The notes below the pieces were generated by a model. It was not told where the DNA came from and did no database searches. It saw nothing but the letters and a program-made list of their open reading frames with translations. A stretch of 64,000 bases of DNA from Eremophila alpestris peregrina (taxonomy: Eukaryota; Chordata; Aves; Passeriformes; Alaudidae), in contig WMCF01000003.1 in the NCBI GenBank assembly GCA_009792885.1, positions 17,446,297 through 17,510,296 on the forward strand, read 5' to 3'. A program made the translations under genes and the position numbers. This document shows positions 15,044 through 29,115 of the stretch, piece after piece (position 1 is the first letter of the stretch; every line of letters starts with the position of its first letter).

Positions 15044-15182
15044 CTGAGATGAGCTCATTTGGTTGGAGCACAATACTAATAATGCCAAGGCTGTGGGTTC
15101 AATTCCCACATGGGCCATTCACTTAAGAGCTGGTCTGGATGATCCTTGTGGATTCCTTTCAACTCAGAATATCTTGTGATAA
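15044..15182 (+). mobile_element. tRNA-Ile-derived SINE with CR1-like tail (TguSINE1-type)
   Basis: Bases 15044-15117 align with a vertebrate tRNA-Ile(AAU): GAGCTCATTTGG as A box, CTAATAATGCCAAGG as the anticodon arm, GGTTCAATTCC at 15096-15106 as B box (one change from GGTTCGANNCC), and the terminal GGGCCA. It is too diverged to be a functional tRNA. Bases about 15130-15182 (GGATGATCCTTGTGGATTCC, then CAACTCAGAATATCTTGTGA) match the 3' end of CR1 elements, which explains its spread by the CR1 machinery. SINEs of this make-up are described from passerine birds. Confidence 0.8.
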
Positions 15183-18100
15183 TCCCTTCTTCCTGGAAGA
15201 GTCAATCTTGACCACAACCCTTGGAGGACCGTGCATCACCTTATGTCTCTTTGAGGACATTACCTTTAAGGGTATTACCAAAGCCATACATTTCACTTGG
15301 CCAGAAAACATCAATGCACATGGCAGAACCAAAAATGTCTACTCAAACTGCAGCATTCTTCCAGCAGCTTTAGCAATCTTCACCCCTGGTTAACTGATGA
15401 CAATTAGTGTCTTGCAAAAATACATTAACAAAAGTCTAGCAAACCAAAGGTTGTCTACAGCAGAATGGATAAGGTCTCCCTACTCCCATTATCAAGAACT
15501 TGCTCGTACCTCACATTACTTCCCAAAGGTCAGATTTCATTCCAAAGGTTGACTGTTCATCAGGTGCACTGAAATTATCTATATTATAGAGCCTTTTTAC
15601 TCTGCTTATGGTTTGCACTGCATCTTCCCAGCTCAAACTCCACCTCCTGAGATCATCTACACAACAGCATCTCACCTGCAGCTCTCTGAAGCTGCACACA
15701 TCACAGCAAACAAACAGCATATCTAAAGGCAGTGGTCTCCTCCAGGGGTATTACCTTCTGGAAAAGGAAAGAGTTCTCAGACAAGAACTACAAAACTCAT
15801 CTCTCTATACAAGATTTCTTTCAACATCAGAGCAGTCTAACCACTGTAGGTATGAGATGCTGAAAGCTTTTGTATCAAGCCTTCCTACAAGCATAAATAC
15901 ACAGTTTTGCCAGCAGTGAGACTTGAGAAGTTTACACCACAGAACTTCTATAAAGTAGGAGCAGAAAAAGCCAAGTAGCCAGTACGTATGTTTCTCTGAC
16001 CACTTTAGTCTCATGACAGTAAAATTATGCAAGTGTCTACGGGCATTTGAATCACATGCCTCAAAAAGTGCTGTTGCAAGCCACAAACCACTTGTTCTCA
16101 AATTTCACACCAACCAGATTTAAGAGTAACACCAAACTGACATTTTGCAATGGTCAGGCAAAGTTGGTGAACTCTGAAGTATCACCCAAAAAGATCAATC
16201 ATCAATGCAATAACATGGTCTTCAGTTATTTACACTCAGTATTTTACATAAATAGGGCTTCTTCAATGAAATCTAATAATTTGCAAATGTAATAACTCTT
16301 TTTAAGGGCAGCGTACTTAAGTCACTCCTTTTTAATTAAGGATAAATTAAGTATTTAATGAGGTCAGAGTTCTTATAGTGTTCCCTCACTGTCTGTATGA
16401 AAATACTCTACAAAGGAAGGGGCAAAAATCATGTTCTCCTTTTGCACCTCTCTCTAGCGTGCCACTGAAGTAGACCACCAGCACTGTTTACACAGGGATT
16501 ATATAGAAATATCTTTATAAAGTACACAGTGTCTGACTACACAAACTGACAGAACTTCCTCAGCCCTTCCAAGTCCTGAGTCTGAGCGATGACAACACCA
16601 CTAAGTGACAACAGTTTCCAGGACACTCATATCCACATTGCCTATTGGAAGTTCCTTATCACCAGAAAAGGTTGCAGTCCATGCATCATGTCTGACAGCT
16701 ACAGTGGATTTTTCCATGTTCAGTTTTGGTCCTTCTGTTCTCAAGTTCAGCTCAAGGCTGAGTCCTTTCTTGATCCATCAACTTGAATTTTAGAAGTTTG
16801 TTAATATTAAACATTACGGTCATTCTGACTGGAAGCAGACTTACTGGTGGTACAAGATGAAACCTCCCGAACCCTGAAACTACAGCAGAAAGAACAGGAT
16901 GGAATTCAGTATGCCCTGGATTCTAAACCCCAAAGCTGACAAGCAATCACAACTACATAAATTTTTATTCCAAATATTTTGAAATATCAAGTTAGTGATC
17001 TACCCAGGCCTTTTTTATTCCTCATATAACTTCTCTCTCCCTGAATTCTTACACAAAAAGGAACTAAAGATGAAGGTGACAGAATAACTTCAGAATCTGG
17101 AATTAAATGCTTTTCACAGCCTTTAACATGAACTTGTAAAATGCACCAGGCTGCTGTAAGAAAGCCAAGCTAACTGAGGTTATCTTGGCTTGTCCTACAG
17201 CCACACCCAGGAATGCAATGCATGCCAGAACTCCCCAGTTGGTCACAGACAGGCACAGGAGGAATGGCAGTGTGCACTGAGGCAGTTTCTCACCGCTGCA
17301 GTCACACATTTAGGCAGACTTGCTATAAATATCCAGGGCTGGAGATACAGGAGGAGATTGGAGACATATGTGGGAAACCCAAACACCAGTTACACACCGA
17401 GCAAAGTTCCAGCAACACAAGACTAAGGAATAAGAGGAGATTTCAGGAAATGGCCTACTTTAAGGCATACAGCCTGCATGTCCTGAACTCTCACAGAAAC
17501 AGAGCAACCAAGAAATTAGGCTGGAAAAGAAATCAGAAGTTTGGGCTACAGAAAAAATTGTGTATTTTTTGTATATTACACACCAATGCATACAATCCTG
17601 TAATTGAATTGATGTTTTCTACATACAACAAGTAAAAGTTGTGTGGAAAACCAGATTAACTAGTAAGGCAAAAATCCCACAAGATGTGACTGACCACATA
17701 AATTAACTTCACAGAACATACCTAAAGTTTGCCCAAGCTTAAGATCATATTCATAGCTGAACATAAATGTGATCTGCTCCAGCCTCTGAAGTTAAATTGT
17801 CTTACTCCCTTTTTTTGTTGTTTGTTTGATGGGGAGGGCAGGGTGTTGTTCTACTAAGAACATTTTTACTTTTCAAAATATTCTCTATAAGTAAGTCTCT
17901 TTTCCACTAAAAAGGATTTTTAACTTTTGTTACTCCTACATTCCTCTTCTAGAGGCCACCCTGGAATTATAAAACAATTAATATCTGAAAAGAATTTTTA
18001 AAATTATCTTGTATTTCACAAGAGTGAAGACACCTAAAGCAAACTTGTAAATTCTTTTCCTAAAGGGGTAGAGGGGTATGGGTGGTGCAGAACAAGAGTA

Positions 18101-20063
18101 TTTCACATACTTATTTCCCTGATACTGGAAAGAAGGTTAGAAAGCATTCCTAAAATATTTGATAGTCTTGAGATTCACAGTAGGAGACTGTATTTCCTAC
18201 TGGATAATAGCATTATGTTACACATGAAAACAACGGTGTCAGTAAAATTAAAACAGCTACAACATGTGAAGCTCTCAGCAGAGCTCCCGTTGTGTTTGTA
18301 TGGAGACTCCAGAAGGGACCAAGGGAATTGCAACACACCAGCAAGAGGGATGACTGAACAGCTCTGTAAAACCTAAGTATCCCAGGTTAATGACCAGCAT
18401 GAGGAGTAAATCTTTGCTCACTCTGGTACAAAATCAAAACCTAGACCTCTGATTCTCCTATATACTACTATTTTGGGAATGGGAAAGAAAAGAAACAATG
18501 TGCTTTCCGTAGATATAGTTACCCAGAGATTATGGGAGCAGGCTATGTGTGTCAGTATTACTGACTAAGCAGTATGTCCCAGGTCTGAGAAGAAAAAAAA
18601 AATTAAGGAAATAACAACTAAAACATGAATAAAAAGAAATTACCTCATCATTGGCACAGCTGTTGCTAAGTGACCTCTTATCTAGCTTTTATAGTCACTA
18701 TTTATTGACTGGCATCACAGAAGAAATAGATTTTGAGTAAAAGTGACTATTAATAGCATCAGCTTAATGAGTATGATGTTTAAACCCAAACCTAAGGCAA
18801 GACTCAAGTCTTCAAACTAGAGAAACATTTAAATTTATCTACTAAATACACTGTAAGAACACCCAGTGATTATTTACATTTACATTATATTACATTTCAA
18901 AGGTTCAAACTTTCAGCATATCAGTAACTAGTAACCTTTTGTGAATCTATTTTAAGTGGTTAAAGATTCTCCCTATGCAAACAATTAGAGGGACTTTTTA
19001 ACGATCTCACTGAAGTTAAAGGTTTAGGTTGAGATGAGTTCCAAGAACATGAAAAGCACTTCTACACGATGTTCTCAGTTGTATTAGGATACACATTTTT
19101 AAAAGGAATAAACTTCCTGAGGATGCCCTGCAATGTATTTATAATCTTTCGTAGTATCTCTCAAATTCCAAAGCTGACAAAATCTTAGGACAAAAAGATG
19201 TGGTATTCGGTTTTTAAGAAATGATGGGGAAATTCACAAGGTTAGTTCAGGGAATAAACAGATTACACAACCACTCAAAGAAAGGAGAACTGACAAAGTA
19301 CATTGTTGTACCTAACTCAAACAAGTGCTAACAAATACATCCTTCAATAATTTGAATCCAGTTCCCCCAGGATTTGAAAACTACAAAACATTCACTTTTA
19401 CCTCCAGTATTAAGTTGTTGGTTTCCATAGCACTTAACTTACCATTAAGAAGAAGAAAAAAAAAAGTATGTTGTTTTAAGGACTCCACAGATTACTACCC
19501 ATACAGACTTGGTCAGTTACACTACAGACAAATCCAGATGATCCAGTTCCCCAAAATTCAGAGCATGAAAAGGTAAAGTTCTGCAAGAGAGAGAAGGTAA
19601 GGCAAGAATGTAGCTGTGACACAGGCTTCACTGGACAGGCTGCCCTGAGACACTCCCTGCAAATTCTCTTCACCACCCACGCCCCCTCACATCAGGCATC
19701 CAGATATGACATGCAACAGGAAGGGCCTGGACAGCCTTCCTCGTGGGTCAGGCACACTGAAACACTCTGGGAAACCCAAACCAGCTGCACTTGGCCTCAG
19801 AGGCTGCAGCCAGGGATCTGGGACACACTGCAGCATACACAAACCAAAGGCACCTTCACTGCCTTGTGTAGCACACGTTCTGGAAGTGCCTGCATCACTT
19901 CTGAGACTCCAAAGCAAACATTTTCTAACCAACTCAATCAGAAGCAATAGCTATATCCTGCTATAGAAGCTAGCACAGCTTACTGCGACTGTCAATTATT
20001 ACATTCCATCAGAGCAGTAACTGACACATCCATATAAAATTAAAAATATAATCTACTGAACCC

Positions 20064-20080
20064 TTTTTTTTTTTTTTTTT
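20064..20080 (+). repeat. poly-T run (17)
   Basis: Uninterrupted T17. No retrocopy is recognised on either side. Confidence 0.95.
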
Positions 20081-20917
20081 ATATCCCTGCAATGTGCTCA
20101 TGAAGTCCATCCTTCTGTGACAAAGAATGAAAACCAGTGAGTTTTAGGAGGCAACAACAGTCCTCCACTTGGGTACAACTTCAGTGAAACCTCCAGCAGC
20201 ACCCTGCCTTCTCTGCAAGGCCTGAGCAATTGCATCAGTGGGACAAGCCACTGGAGATGCCCCACTTCCTCTGCATCTTCAAGGCTTTTGCAAGGTTTTG
20301 CCAGCTCCAGCTGTGTTCCCTGACAACAGAAGAAAGCTTTTAAAAAACAACTGAGAAGGAGCAGGGTGAAACCTTTGGGTACGTACAGCATGTAGTATGC
20401 TGTGTTCTAGAAACTGAATTTCCTGTTATTCGTGAATCCTGCTTTCACTCCTTCAGGTTTGTCTTTATGACTGACAGAGCTACTTTACTCTTCAGGGCAC
20501 ACCTATAAAAATAACTGTGCAGACAGGATCCCAAGGTGTACTAATATGACAATTACAAGCCTAGACAGCAGGAAGTTTCAGCCTATTCCAAAAGAGCTTA
20601 ATACTTAATGGAAGCATAGAGGCCTACAATTACACAGCTAAGTCCCAATATATGCTTTTTACAAGATTAGAGCTGGAAAAATTCACCTGTCCTGAGAAGG
20701 AAAGAAGCCAAAAGGCAGAAGAGAGATAGAGGCAGACAGGAAGACATTCCCAGAATTTCTCCCTTCAACCCTGAATTAAAGAAGTCACTGGTGGTTTTTA
20801 CCCTTACTTAACTCCCACAATATATTCAGTCAACAAAGTTTACTTCTCCAGTAAAGACTGGAGCAAATATCCAGAACTAGCATCTCTGGGAAGGGGGTAT
20901 ACAAATACTCAGAAATA

Positions 20918-20956
20918 CTTTCTTTCTTTATTTCTTTCTTTCTTTCTTTCTTTTTT
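20918..20956 (+). repeat. (CTTT)n microsatellite
   Basis: A 39-base CTTT tract with one interruption (TTTA), ending in a T run. Confidence 0.95.
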
Positions 20957-23900
20957 ATATCAGAAAATATTAACCCCTCCAATTTGGTTATACATACCAT
21001 AGTTGTTTGGTAGTGAGGTAGTGATTTATGTTACCTTCTGAATTTTTGCCCATTTTTCTTGAACAAACTTACTTTTTTCTATCGTGCTGAGTACAAACTA
21101 ATGCATGTGTACAGGACTAAAAACAGAAAACCATCACTCCCACTTAGAAACTAGAAGGGAACTTGATTAACCTGAAAAGATGCAGTTTGAATCCCAACCT
21201 GAAATACACTGAAAAATTTACAAGATGGCAATTCTGGTGGCCAGGGTCAGGGAGGGAGAGAAGTACTGTGTATTCTTTCACTTGAAAACTCAAAATTCTT
21301 GCAGTTACAGAATTTTAGTCAACTTTTAGGTAACACTGCCTGACCACTTCCCAAAACTTGGGGCAGCAGGTAGTGAGTTCAAGATAACATATTTTTAGCA
21401 CACAGAACCCACATGCAGCCACTAATTCTATAATTAAACACTAGAACAAGATGCTGTTATGAACACAATGTCCATTCAGATGGACACTGAAATATCTTTT
21501 AGATAATTGAACTCAATCTAATCTGGAGTTGGTATTTCCTGGCCAATGATGACTAACTCTTCTAAACCATCATTAAGTATCAGGAAATACCCACCCCCAA
21601 CATCAATCACAATTTAAATGTACACCAAAGTATCATGTTTTGAACACCTTCACTCACAGATAAATATCCTATAGGCAAAACTGAGGGGAAGAAAAACCCT
21701 TTCCATCAGTCTTCAAGTAACCAAAACACAAAATCAAGTCCTAATATTAATAGCAAAATGTGAGTCAGGTCCAGACTTCCAGCTTGCTTGCACAGTTTCA
21801 CAAGATAACCCTGGGCTCTTCCACAGTTATCTCACTGCCTTCATTCATACATTGAAATGCTGCCAGAATTAAACTAAGCCAAAGCACTACTATGGGATGG
21901 TGGGTTAGAGAAGAAGACAGTGAGGACACAGGTCTTGCACAGCTCTGCTGTGCCCTTCCCTCTCAGCTCCCCAGGTGCACTGTCCTGCTGCCCTGACTGA
22001 TCCCAGTCCTCAGCAACCCACACCAAGAACAGAAACAGACCAAAGAGCCTCTGTGCAAACTCCAGCTCAAAGGAGAAGCCATGCCTTTTCATCTCCATTT
22101 TTTGTGCCATTAAAAACAGCAGAGGAAAGAAAGCACTTCTTAGCTAAAAACAAACAAAGAAAGAAAAAGAACCCATGGTCAGTGAAAAACAACATCACAT
22201 TTATATTCAGGAAGGCTCAGGAGTGGACAATTGTCCTCTTCATTTCTGTAGAAACCCAAATTAAAGGCTCTCAGTAGGAAAGTCACAGCTCTAATCCCCT
22301 CTTCCCCATCTCACTGAAGGTACTAATAGAAAGCCTTCACAGCAGTCAACACATCACTGTGTTGTGAATATTAAATCTGACCCAAAGAAACTGCCATGAT
22401 TTCCTCTCCTATCCTTTTTCCATCTTTTTTTTTCCTTTAAAGACAAAATATTTGCTTTACTACTGCCATGAGTGCACCAAAACTATTTCTAATTTACTTA
22501 GAATTACAAAATAATTTCATCCCTGATGAAATTGCTAGTTGATATTAATTATGCTACTATTCTTCTATTAGAATTCTACATACTTAGCTTAAGTTGGCAT
22601 GTGGTTCTCTGCAAGTCAAACACTTCCTAATGAAATCCTAAAATCCTATCAAATATCAATACTTAAAACTGCTACCTTGAAGCAAATCTACAGCTTGTGT
22701 ATCAAGAATGATTGTTGAAACAAAACCATTCTGGTGAGTAGTCTACTGCCTGAATAAAGCAGCTTTCTTTTTTATTTTAGGGTTTTTTTTGTTTTGTTTT
22801 GAACTTGAAAAATCAAACCTCTTATGAAAATTGATATTCATTCCTAGCCCTCCTCCCAGAAGAGCTAACCACTATCAAAACCACTACAGTAGATCTTCTG
22901 GCAGCTCTTTGAGCTGTTATCAGAGATCAGATTTACATTCAGATCTTTGGGGGAAAAAAACCAGCACCACCACAACACAGAGCACACACACACAGAATCC
23001 CCTTCGTAATTTAATTTTGATTTACAAAGAGGGCTCTTTTGCACTTATCTGAAAACATGTTATGTGTCAGCAGAAAAATGGAATTCAGCTTTTTTGGAGA
23101 ACACTTTAAGGGCATTTTTTTGGACCAACACCCCCATAAGCAGAGTGCTACACCTGGGAAAACACATTAAACTGCTGGTTCAGAATTTAGTTTGCAGGCC
23201 AGTGAGCAAATAAGCCCCATCAGTGTTAGCTGGCATGATACCTCGTGCACTCCTTGTGTCAAGTAGTTCTCAAAAATGTTACATCCATGCCACTGAAATT
23301 AAACTAGTGACATTTTTTCAAATTGGGAAGCTTATATAATGAGGAGCTATAGGACAAATAATGCAGAAGCAGCACTCACTCAACAGCAACTCACAGCACT
23401 CTAAGGACAGAAATTAGTTCCTACACAGAAAAAAGTTCACAAGAAAACTTCCAGCAGAAAACTGCTTTAAAAATAATAATACTAAAATAATCCCTAACCA
23501 AGCCAGCCCTCTAATTCTACTATATAAAGGTGTCTAAAGTCAGTCTATATAGATGTGAAGGATGTAAATTAAGAGTCACGATTTGGGGGGAAAAATGAAC
23601 AGAAAAACAAACCCAAATGCTGCCAAAAATCTCCCTCAGCATATACCTTTCCATTTAAAACAGCTGTGTCACATGGAGTAAAACAGCCCACTAAACTGTA
23701 TCTACAAAGCAAGGGGAGAGTTTTAAACTAATCAGTACAAAGGTCTTCAAGAAATGGAGTTTTCATAAATTATAGCTTTGCACACAGTTCAGTTTACAAC
23801 GTGGACTTTGTAAAGGTTTGAGACTTTCCTTGTGACGTGCTTCTGAGTACACAACAATATGAGGAAGTGCTGTAGCTAATACCCCTCTTCTCTGCAGACA

Positions 23901-26900
23901 GTCCCATATCAAAGATGCATCATTGTTTAAAATGGCTCCAGTTCCAAAGGGTGAAGATCTGCTCCCTGTCCTGTCTTGACCTTAAGGGAGGGACACACTG
24001 TCCACCAAAACATCCTGTCAGGAAAGCAGTAAGAAGCGTGCAAATTTGGAGATTAGGATAATAAATACACTTCTGCTGGTTACTTATTTTGGCTTTCAAA
24101 AAAACTGTCAAAGAACACAGAGGCTTTTCTAACCAAGCCTTGTCCACACCAGAAATCCTGGTGAACATGTCCACTTGGCAGCTGCAGGGAAGTAGGAACA
24201 ACGTATTTGTAAAGCTCCCTGTGTGGTAGTCTTGTATGAAAGTTTTCATTGTTACATCCATTCTCTTTTGAAGTTACATGTTTCCTGAAACTGGTTTAGC
24301 AGAACAAAACTGCTATTAATTATTTGCTATTTCTTCCAATGCAGGTATTTGGAATTTATGTGAACACAGCCCAAATCTGTTCACTAAGTGTATGCATCTA
24401 TTTAGGGAAAAAATGGGATGTTTATTACTTTGGGGCTTTTTTCTGTGTTCCCTTTTTTTAGGACTGCATTCCCAAACCTGTGAGGAGATGCCGATGACAT
24501 AAGGAAGAAGGTCAACAAGTATTTTAATCAGGTTAATTTTCAATATTTCTTAGGACTGGCACCAAGTTCTAACAGAACAAGCTGTTTAGGTCAATAATAA
24601 ACTTCAGGGCTCCTAAATAAAATGGTAATATTGTACCTATTTCTCTCATAAGTAAAATTACTGCTTTTTACTGGTCAAAAGGTCTTATTTTCTCAAGTAC
24701 AAAATTAACAGGAAGACTGGCCCAAATTACTCAAATTTAAATGTGGTTTTACTGTGGTTTTTATTATCAGACCCTTATATTTAGCTACCAGTTCTCCCAA
24801 TATGAACAGTGGTCTCTGCATTTTTCTTGAAGTTTATGCAAGTGGAGAGCATTGAGCAAATAAGCAATATTACTTCAATGTTTTTTAAATAAAATCTCTA
24901 CTGAAAACTACACAAAAGCTTAATTCAAGTTAGTGTTAAAAACCCTAACAATGTTTACTGGAGTGAAACAATTGTACAAGCCTGCTCTCATATTTAGTTC
25001 AATTGCTAAGTGTCAGCAATTAGTTTGCACCTCTAGATACTGGCACTTGAAACTGAGATGTGGAGGAAAATATACCTGGCAGATGAGATCTCAAACACTT
25101 AGTATTCTTTCCAGTTCAAGCTTTTCATACCTTAGATAAAATGCATTACCTCATTTTTGAACATCAGGTTAACAGCTAAGAATCTTTGAGAGAGTGAATG
25201 TAATTTTATCAAACAGCAGAGAGAATTGTGCAAGCAACACACAGCAAAATGAAAAGCCTAATCACAGAATCAAATGTGAGCTTGCATATATTAAAACCTA
25301 GCTCAAACAGTGAAGCTCACTTTCACACTGTACTTTCTAACACAATGACAAAGCATATCACACAACCCAGACTGAATAAACCAGATGTTATATTTACAGG
25401 TTCTATTCACATTTCTTCCAATCGACACACACCATTTCCTATAAAGTAAGCTTGAGATGTCCATTTCTCAGGAACTAGAAGTATTGCTCAATTCACAGAT
25501 GATATTTTAAATAATGAAGAAACATATTAGTACATAGAAAATATTTAATTTTATTTTTTTTTAGAAAGCATCACTATATTATGAGCTGCTACTTGGGCTT
25601 TGTACAAACTTACAGGAAAAAATATCCCTTCTTCAAACAGTTGTTACAGACTTGTTTGGTTTTCAGTGTATTTTTACTGTTCAGTTTCAATTGCACTGAG
25701 CAACCTTTAAGTGCAAAAGTTAGTTTTTGAGGTCCAATTTCAGACTGAGCAAAGTCTATCCAAAGATTTTCATGAAGTCCTGGATTGCTTACCTGCCTGT
25801 AATGCTGTGGTTTTCATATTACACTGTGCCATCATTACATCTATTTAAAATGAGAGACCACCTCTGTTTAAACACACTTACTGTCACTTTAAGATCTTCA
25901 ACAAAGTACACTGCAGTCATGCTACTGTACACATCAGGGACCTAACTACCATCTCTTTAAAAAAGAAAATCAACTCCATTTAATTCCTGCTTGGATCTAG
26001 ACATCTGGAATCAAGTATATACATGAGGAAGAACCACACAGCTGCAACTGTATAAATATTTTTCTTACCAATTCCCTGCCAAGAGCATCTCAAAATTATA
26101 AGATCAATTTCAGAAACAAGAAATAAAACTGAGGTCACACAGGCAGAAAGGCTTTTTAGAATCTGGGTATTCATATTTGGCATGAGAGGTATTCCTGGGC
26201 CAACATACAGTCTCATCTTGGATCACATTTTCCAGATTTTGTTCCCTGTGAACTTCTGGGGTGGAGCTAATGTCTCCTTAAAATGGCATAATGATTATCA
26301 CTGATTTTATCATAAGAATTTCTGGCATCCACTTCAAATAACAATCCAGCAGACAACATACATTCCAGCTTGCATTATTAGGATTAAAACAGGAACTCCT
26401 TTCTATTGATATATTCCTTCCAACAAGGGTGATCTAAACAATTGCCAAACTGATTGCAGTTGATGACAGTATGATGGTGCATAGACATTAAGGTATATTT
26501 GTTAGCTGAAAACGCTGCAGCAAATTTAAGTCTTCAGAGGTTTGATTTATAAATAAGCTTGAGAATGCCCCTTTGATACAACACAGTACCTTGGAATCCA
26601 TAAGGCATCTGAAACAGTATTTCTAGATTCAGAACACTAGGAGAAATTTTTTGGTTTTGTTCACATCCAGCCAAACAGACTGCATTCTGCCTTTTCATAC
26701 AAACTCATGATACCTGTATTCATTATTGAAATGAATACACGTGGTCATTTATCACTGATGCACTAAAAAATCCATTCTTCCCTCTGACACATCTGCTAAG
26801 CCAACTTTAAGTAAAAAGTTAACCACAGAAGCCTGCAAAGGTGTTGTGTGTATAGATGAACATCTACATCAAGTTTCAGTGGCACCAATTCTTTGGAACT

Positions 26901-28134
26901 TTTTCTTTGCATTATCACATTAACCAAAGTTTGGGGCTTGGTTTGGTTCTGTACTGTGGCTAAACAACATTGACAAGTATCAGCATTCCAGAGACTGCCC
27001 ATATTTTAGAAACCCGTGATAGCTTTTCCACTCATACTCCACCATTCATGAGGGAACAAAGCTATGGAAGGATGGCACAGTATCAGACCACGATAAAGAC
27101 ACACTGCAGCAGGACAGCTCAAACCTCAGATAACAGAAATTGATACACTGGGCTGTTTAGGAGGGAAGAGCATAATTTGTAGCATACAATGACTCCAATG
27201 CTCCTCCTGACGTTTGTGTTTCTAAGATCACACTGAGCACTACAAAACTGTTGCTTTTCGCTCCTTTCAAGCAACCGTAGTCACATCAGTCTCAGTTTAT
27301 AAGGTTTATGAAAACCTTCCAGCATTCATACACTCCTACTTACTGTGCAAGTTTAGCCATGACAATTGATACAGGTCATCTTTGTCAAGTTCTTGTGGAT
27401 TCCAATTTCTTGTATCAAGTGTTTTATATGGCAGCACACAAGATGCTTAACATACACACCAACACTTCTATTAAAGCTATTGTGGTCACCTGTAAACACA
27501 GACAACTTAAGACACTGTACCTAATCTTCATCCTCAAAAGTTTTGCCTCTTCACAACCCACTTCTTTGCAACTGTTAACTACAGCTAATATATTTCAAAA
27601 GATGAGAACTGTGAAAAAAATCTTGAGAGGTTCTTCAGCAAACAGTAATGTGAAGTGACAATACTTGTTCTGAAGACTTAAGGACAGCAGGACAAGATGT
27701 TGCACTTTCATGAAGAAATAACAGGGATGACTGTACAGACTGTGGGTTCAGCAACACAGGGCTAGACAGCAGGAACCCTGCAAATTTTCAAGGGGCAAAT
27801 AACCTGTGATTAAAACCACTTTCACATTCCTTGCCTCACTGAATTTTGATATCAAGTAACATTTAAATAATCGTCCAGAGCTGTGAAAATCACCTTGTCA
27901 ACACTTCAAGTATCCTTAAAATCAAAGTTTTAGTTTTGTTATCACAGTCTCCTCTAGGATTTTGATAGTTCTCTCCAAACAGTTTTTGCATATTTTAGTC
28001 TAACCACCACATGTAAATGGCAATATGCTGCTCAAGGCAGAGTACCAGTGGTCTGCCAGCAGCTGCTATGGTGTGAGCAGTGAAGCACAGGGATGGTGAT
28101 GCTGGAATGCAGACACTCTTTCAGCAGATCTGCT

Positions 28135-29115
28135 TGCTGAACCTTTCTAAAGCAAGAGTTCTGTCAGCCCATGTCTGTAGCCTGTTGCACGACAGCACAG
28201 GCATCTATTGTGTCATCCACTCCTCCCAATTTTGCATCATCTGTGAACTTGCTGAGGGTGCACAGTGTCCCATCACTCAAGTATTAATGAAAATAAACAG
28301 CCCAGGCCCAACCATCAACCCCTAAGGCACACCATTCTAACTGGCCTACAGCTGGACTTTGTGTTACCACCCTTTGAGCCCAGCATTTCAGCCAATTTGC
28401 AATCCCTTTCCCTGTCTACTTAACAAGACCAGATGGTACGGCTGTTACAGGAGACAATGACAAAACCACCGTAAAGTCAAAGAGTACAAACTTCTCTTTT
28501 CTCCTCCACTAACCCAGTCATTTTGTCAGGGAGGGCCGCCAAGCTGGTCAAGCACAATTTCCCCTTCTTAAAGCTACAATAATTATTGATAATCATCTTC
28601 ATGTCTTTCTCATGTTTGGAAATGGCTTCACTGGAGAATTTGCTCCATCACCTTCCCAGAGGTCTAGATGAGTCTGAGCACTCTGCAAATACCCAGGCCC
28701 TCCTGCCCTTCTTAGAGGCAAAAGTAATAACACCTGCATTCTTCCAGTCCTCAAGAAGAGTCTTCTATTATCTCAATCATTCAAAAACAATTCAGAGTGG
28801 TTTTGCTGCGATATCAGCTCTCTGACCACTCATAGGTGCATTCTATCAGTTCACATGGACTTTCTTATGGCAAAATTTTAAAAATGTTCCCTTACTTGGT
28901 CCTTCTCTACTGAGATTAAATCTTCATTGCTCCAGACTTTCCCACTAGTCTCTAAGGCCTCTAAGGGACTCCCGGTGACAAATCCTACCAATAAAGACCA
29001 AGGTAAAAAAGACATCTAGTACCTCAGCTTTTTCCATGTTTTCCTTCACCTCCCTCTGGCTGGTGATGTACTTGCAGAAGTCTTTCCTGTCACCCTTCAT
29101 GTCCCTAAACATTGA
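28135..29115 (-). mobile_element. old, diverged CR1 LINE fragment (ORF2 region)
   Basis: Read on the - strand this matches CR1 ORF2, the reverse-transcriptase polyprotein. TGCACCCTCAGCAAGTTCAC near 28235-28260 encodes the CTLSKF part before the RT active site, here with TDD in place of the usual ADD. The block around 28525-28570 corresponds to the SCLTxL segment. The right end (28995-29110) matches the ORF2 segment read on the + strand as GATGTACTTGCAGAAG. Many stops and indels break the frame. The 3' UTR and terminal ATTCTATG repeats are missing. It is in the same sense as the inferred NUMB transcript. Confidence 0.75.

Larger units (their letters stand above)
15183..28134. other. intronic sequence, no gene seen
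   Basis: AT-rich DNA with the microsatellite and poly-T runs listed separately. Open frames are short and overlap on opposite strands, as expected by chance. Confidence 0.65.

Noticed and set aside
15044..15117. Possible functional tRNA-Ile gene
   Set aside because: The acceptor stem no longer pairs well and the A and B boxes carry changes. A CR1-like tail follows, so it is the head of a SINE.
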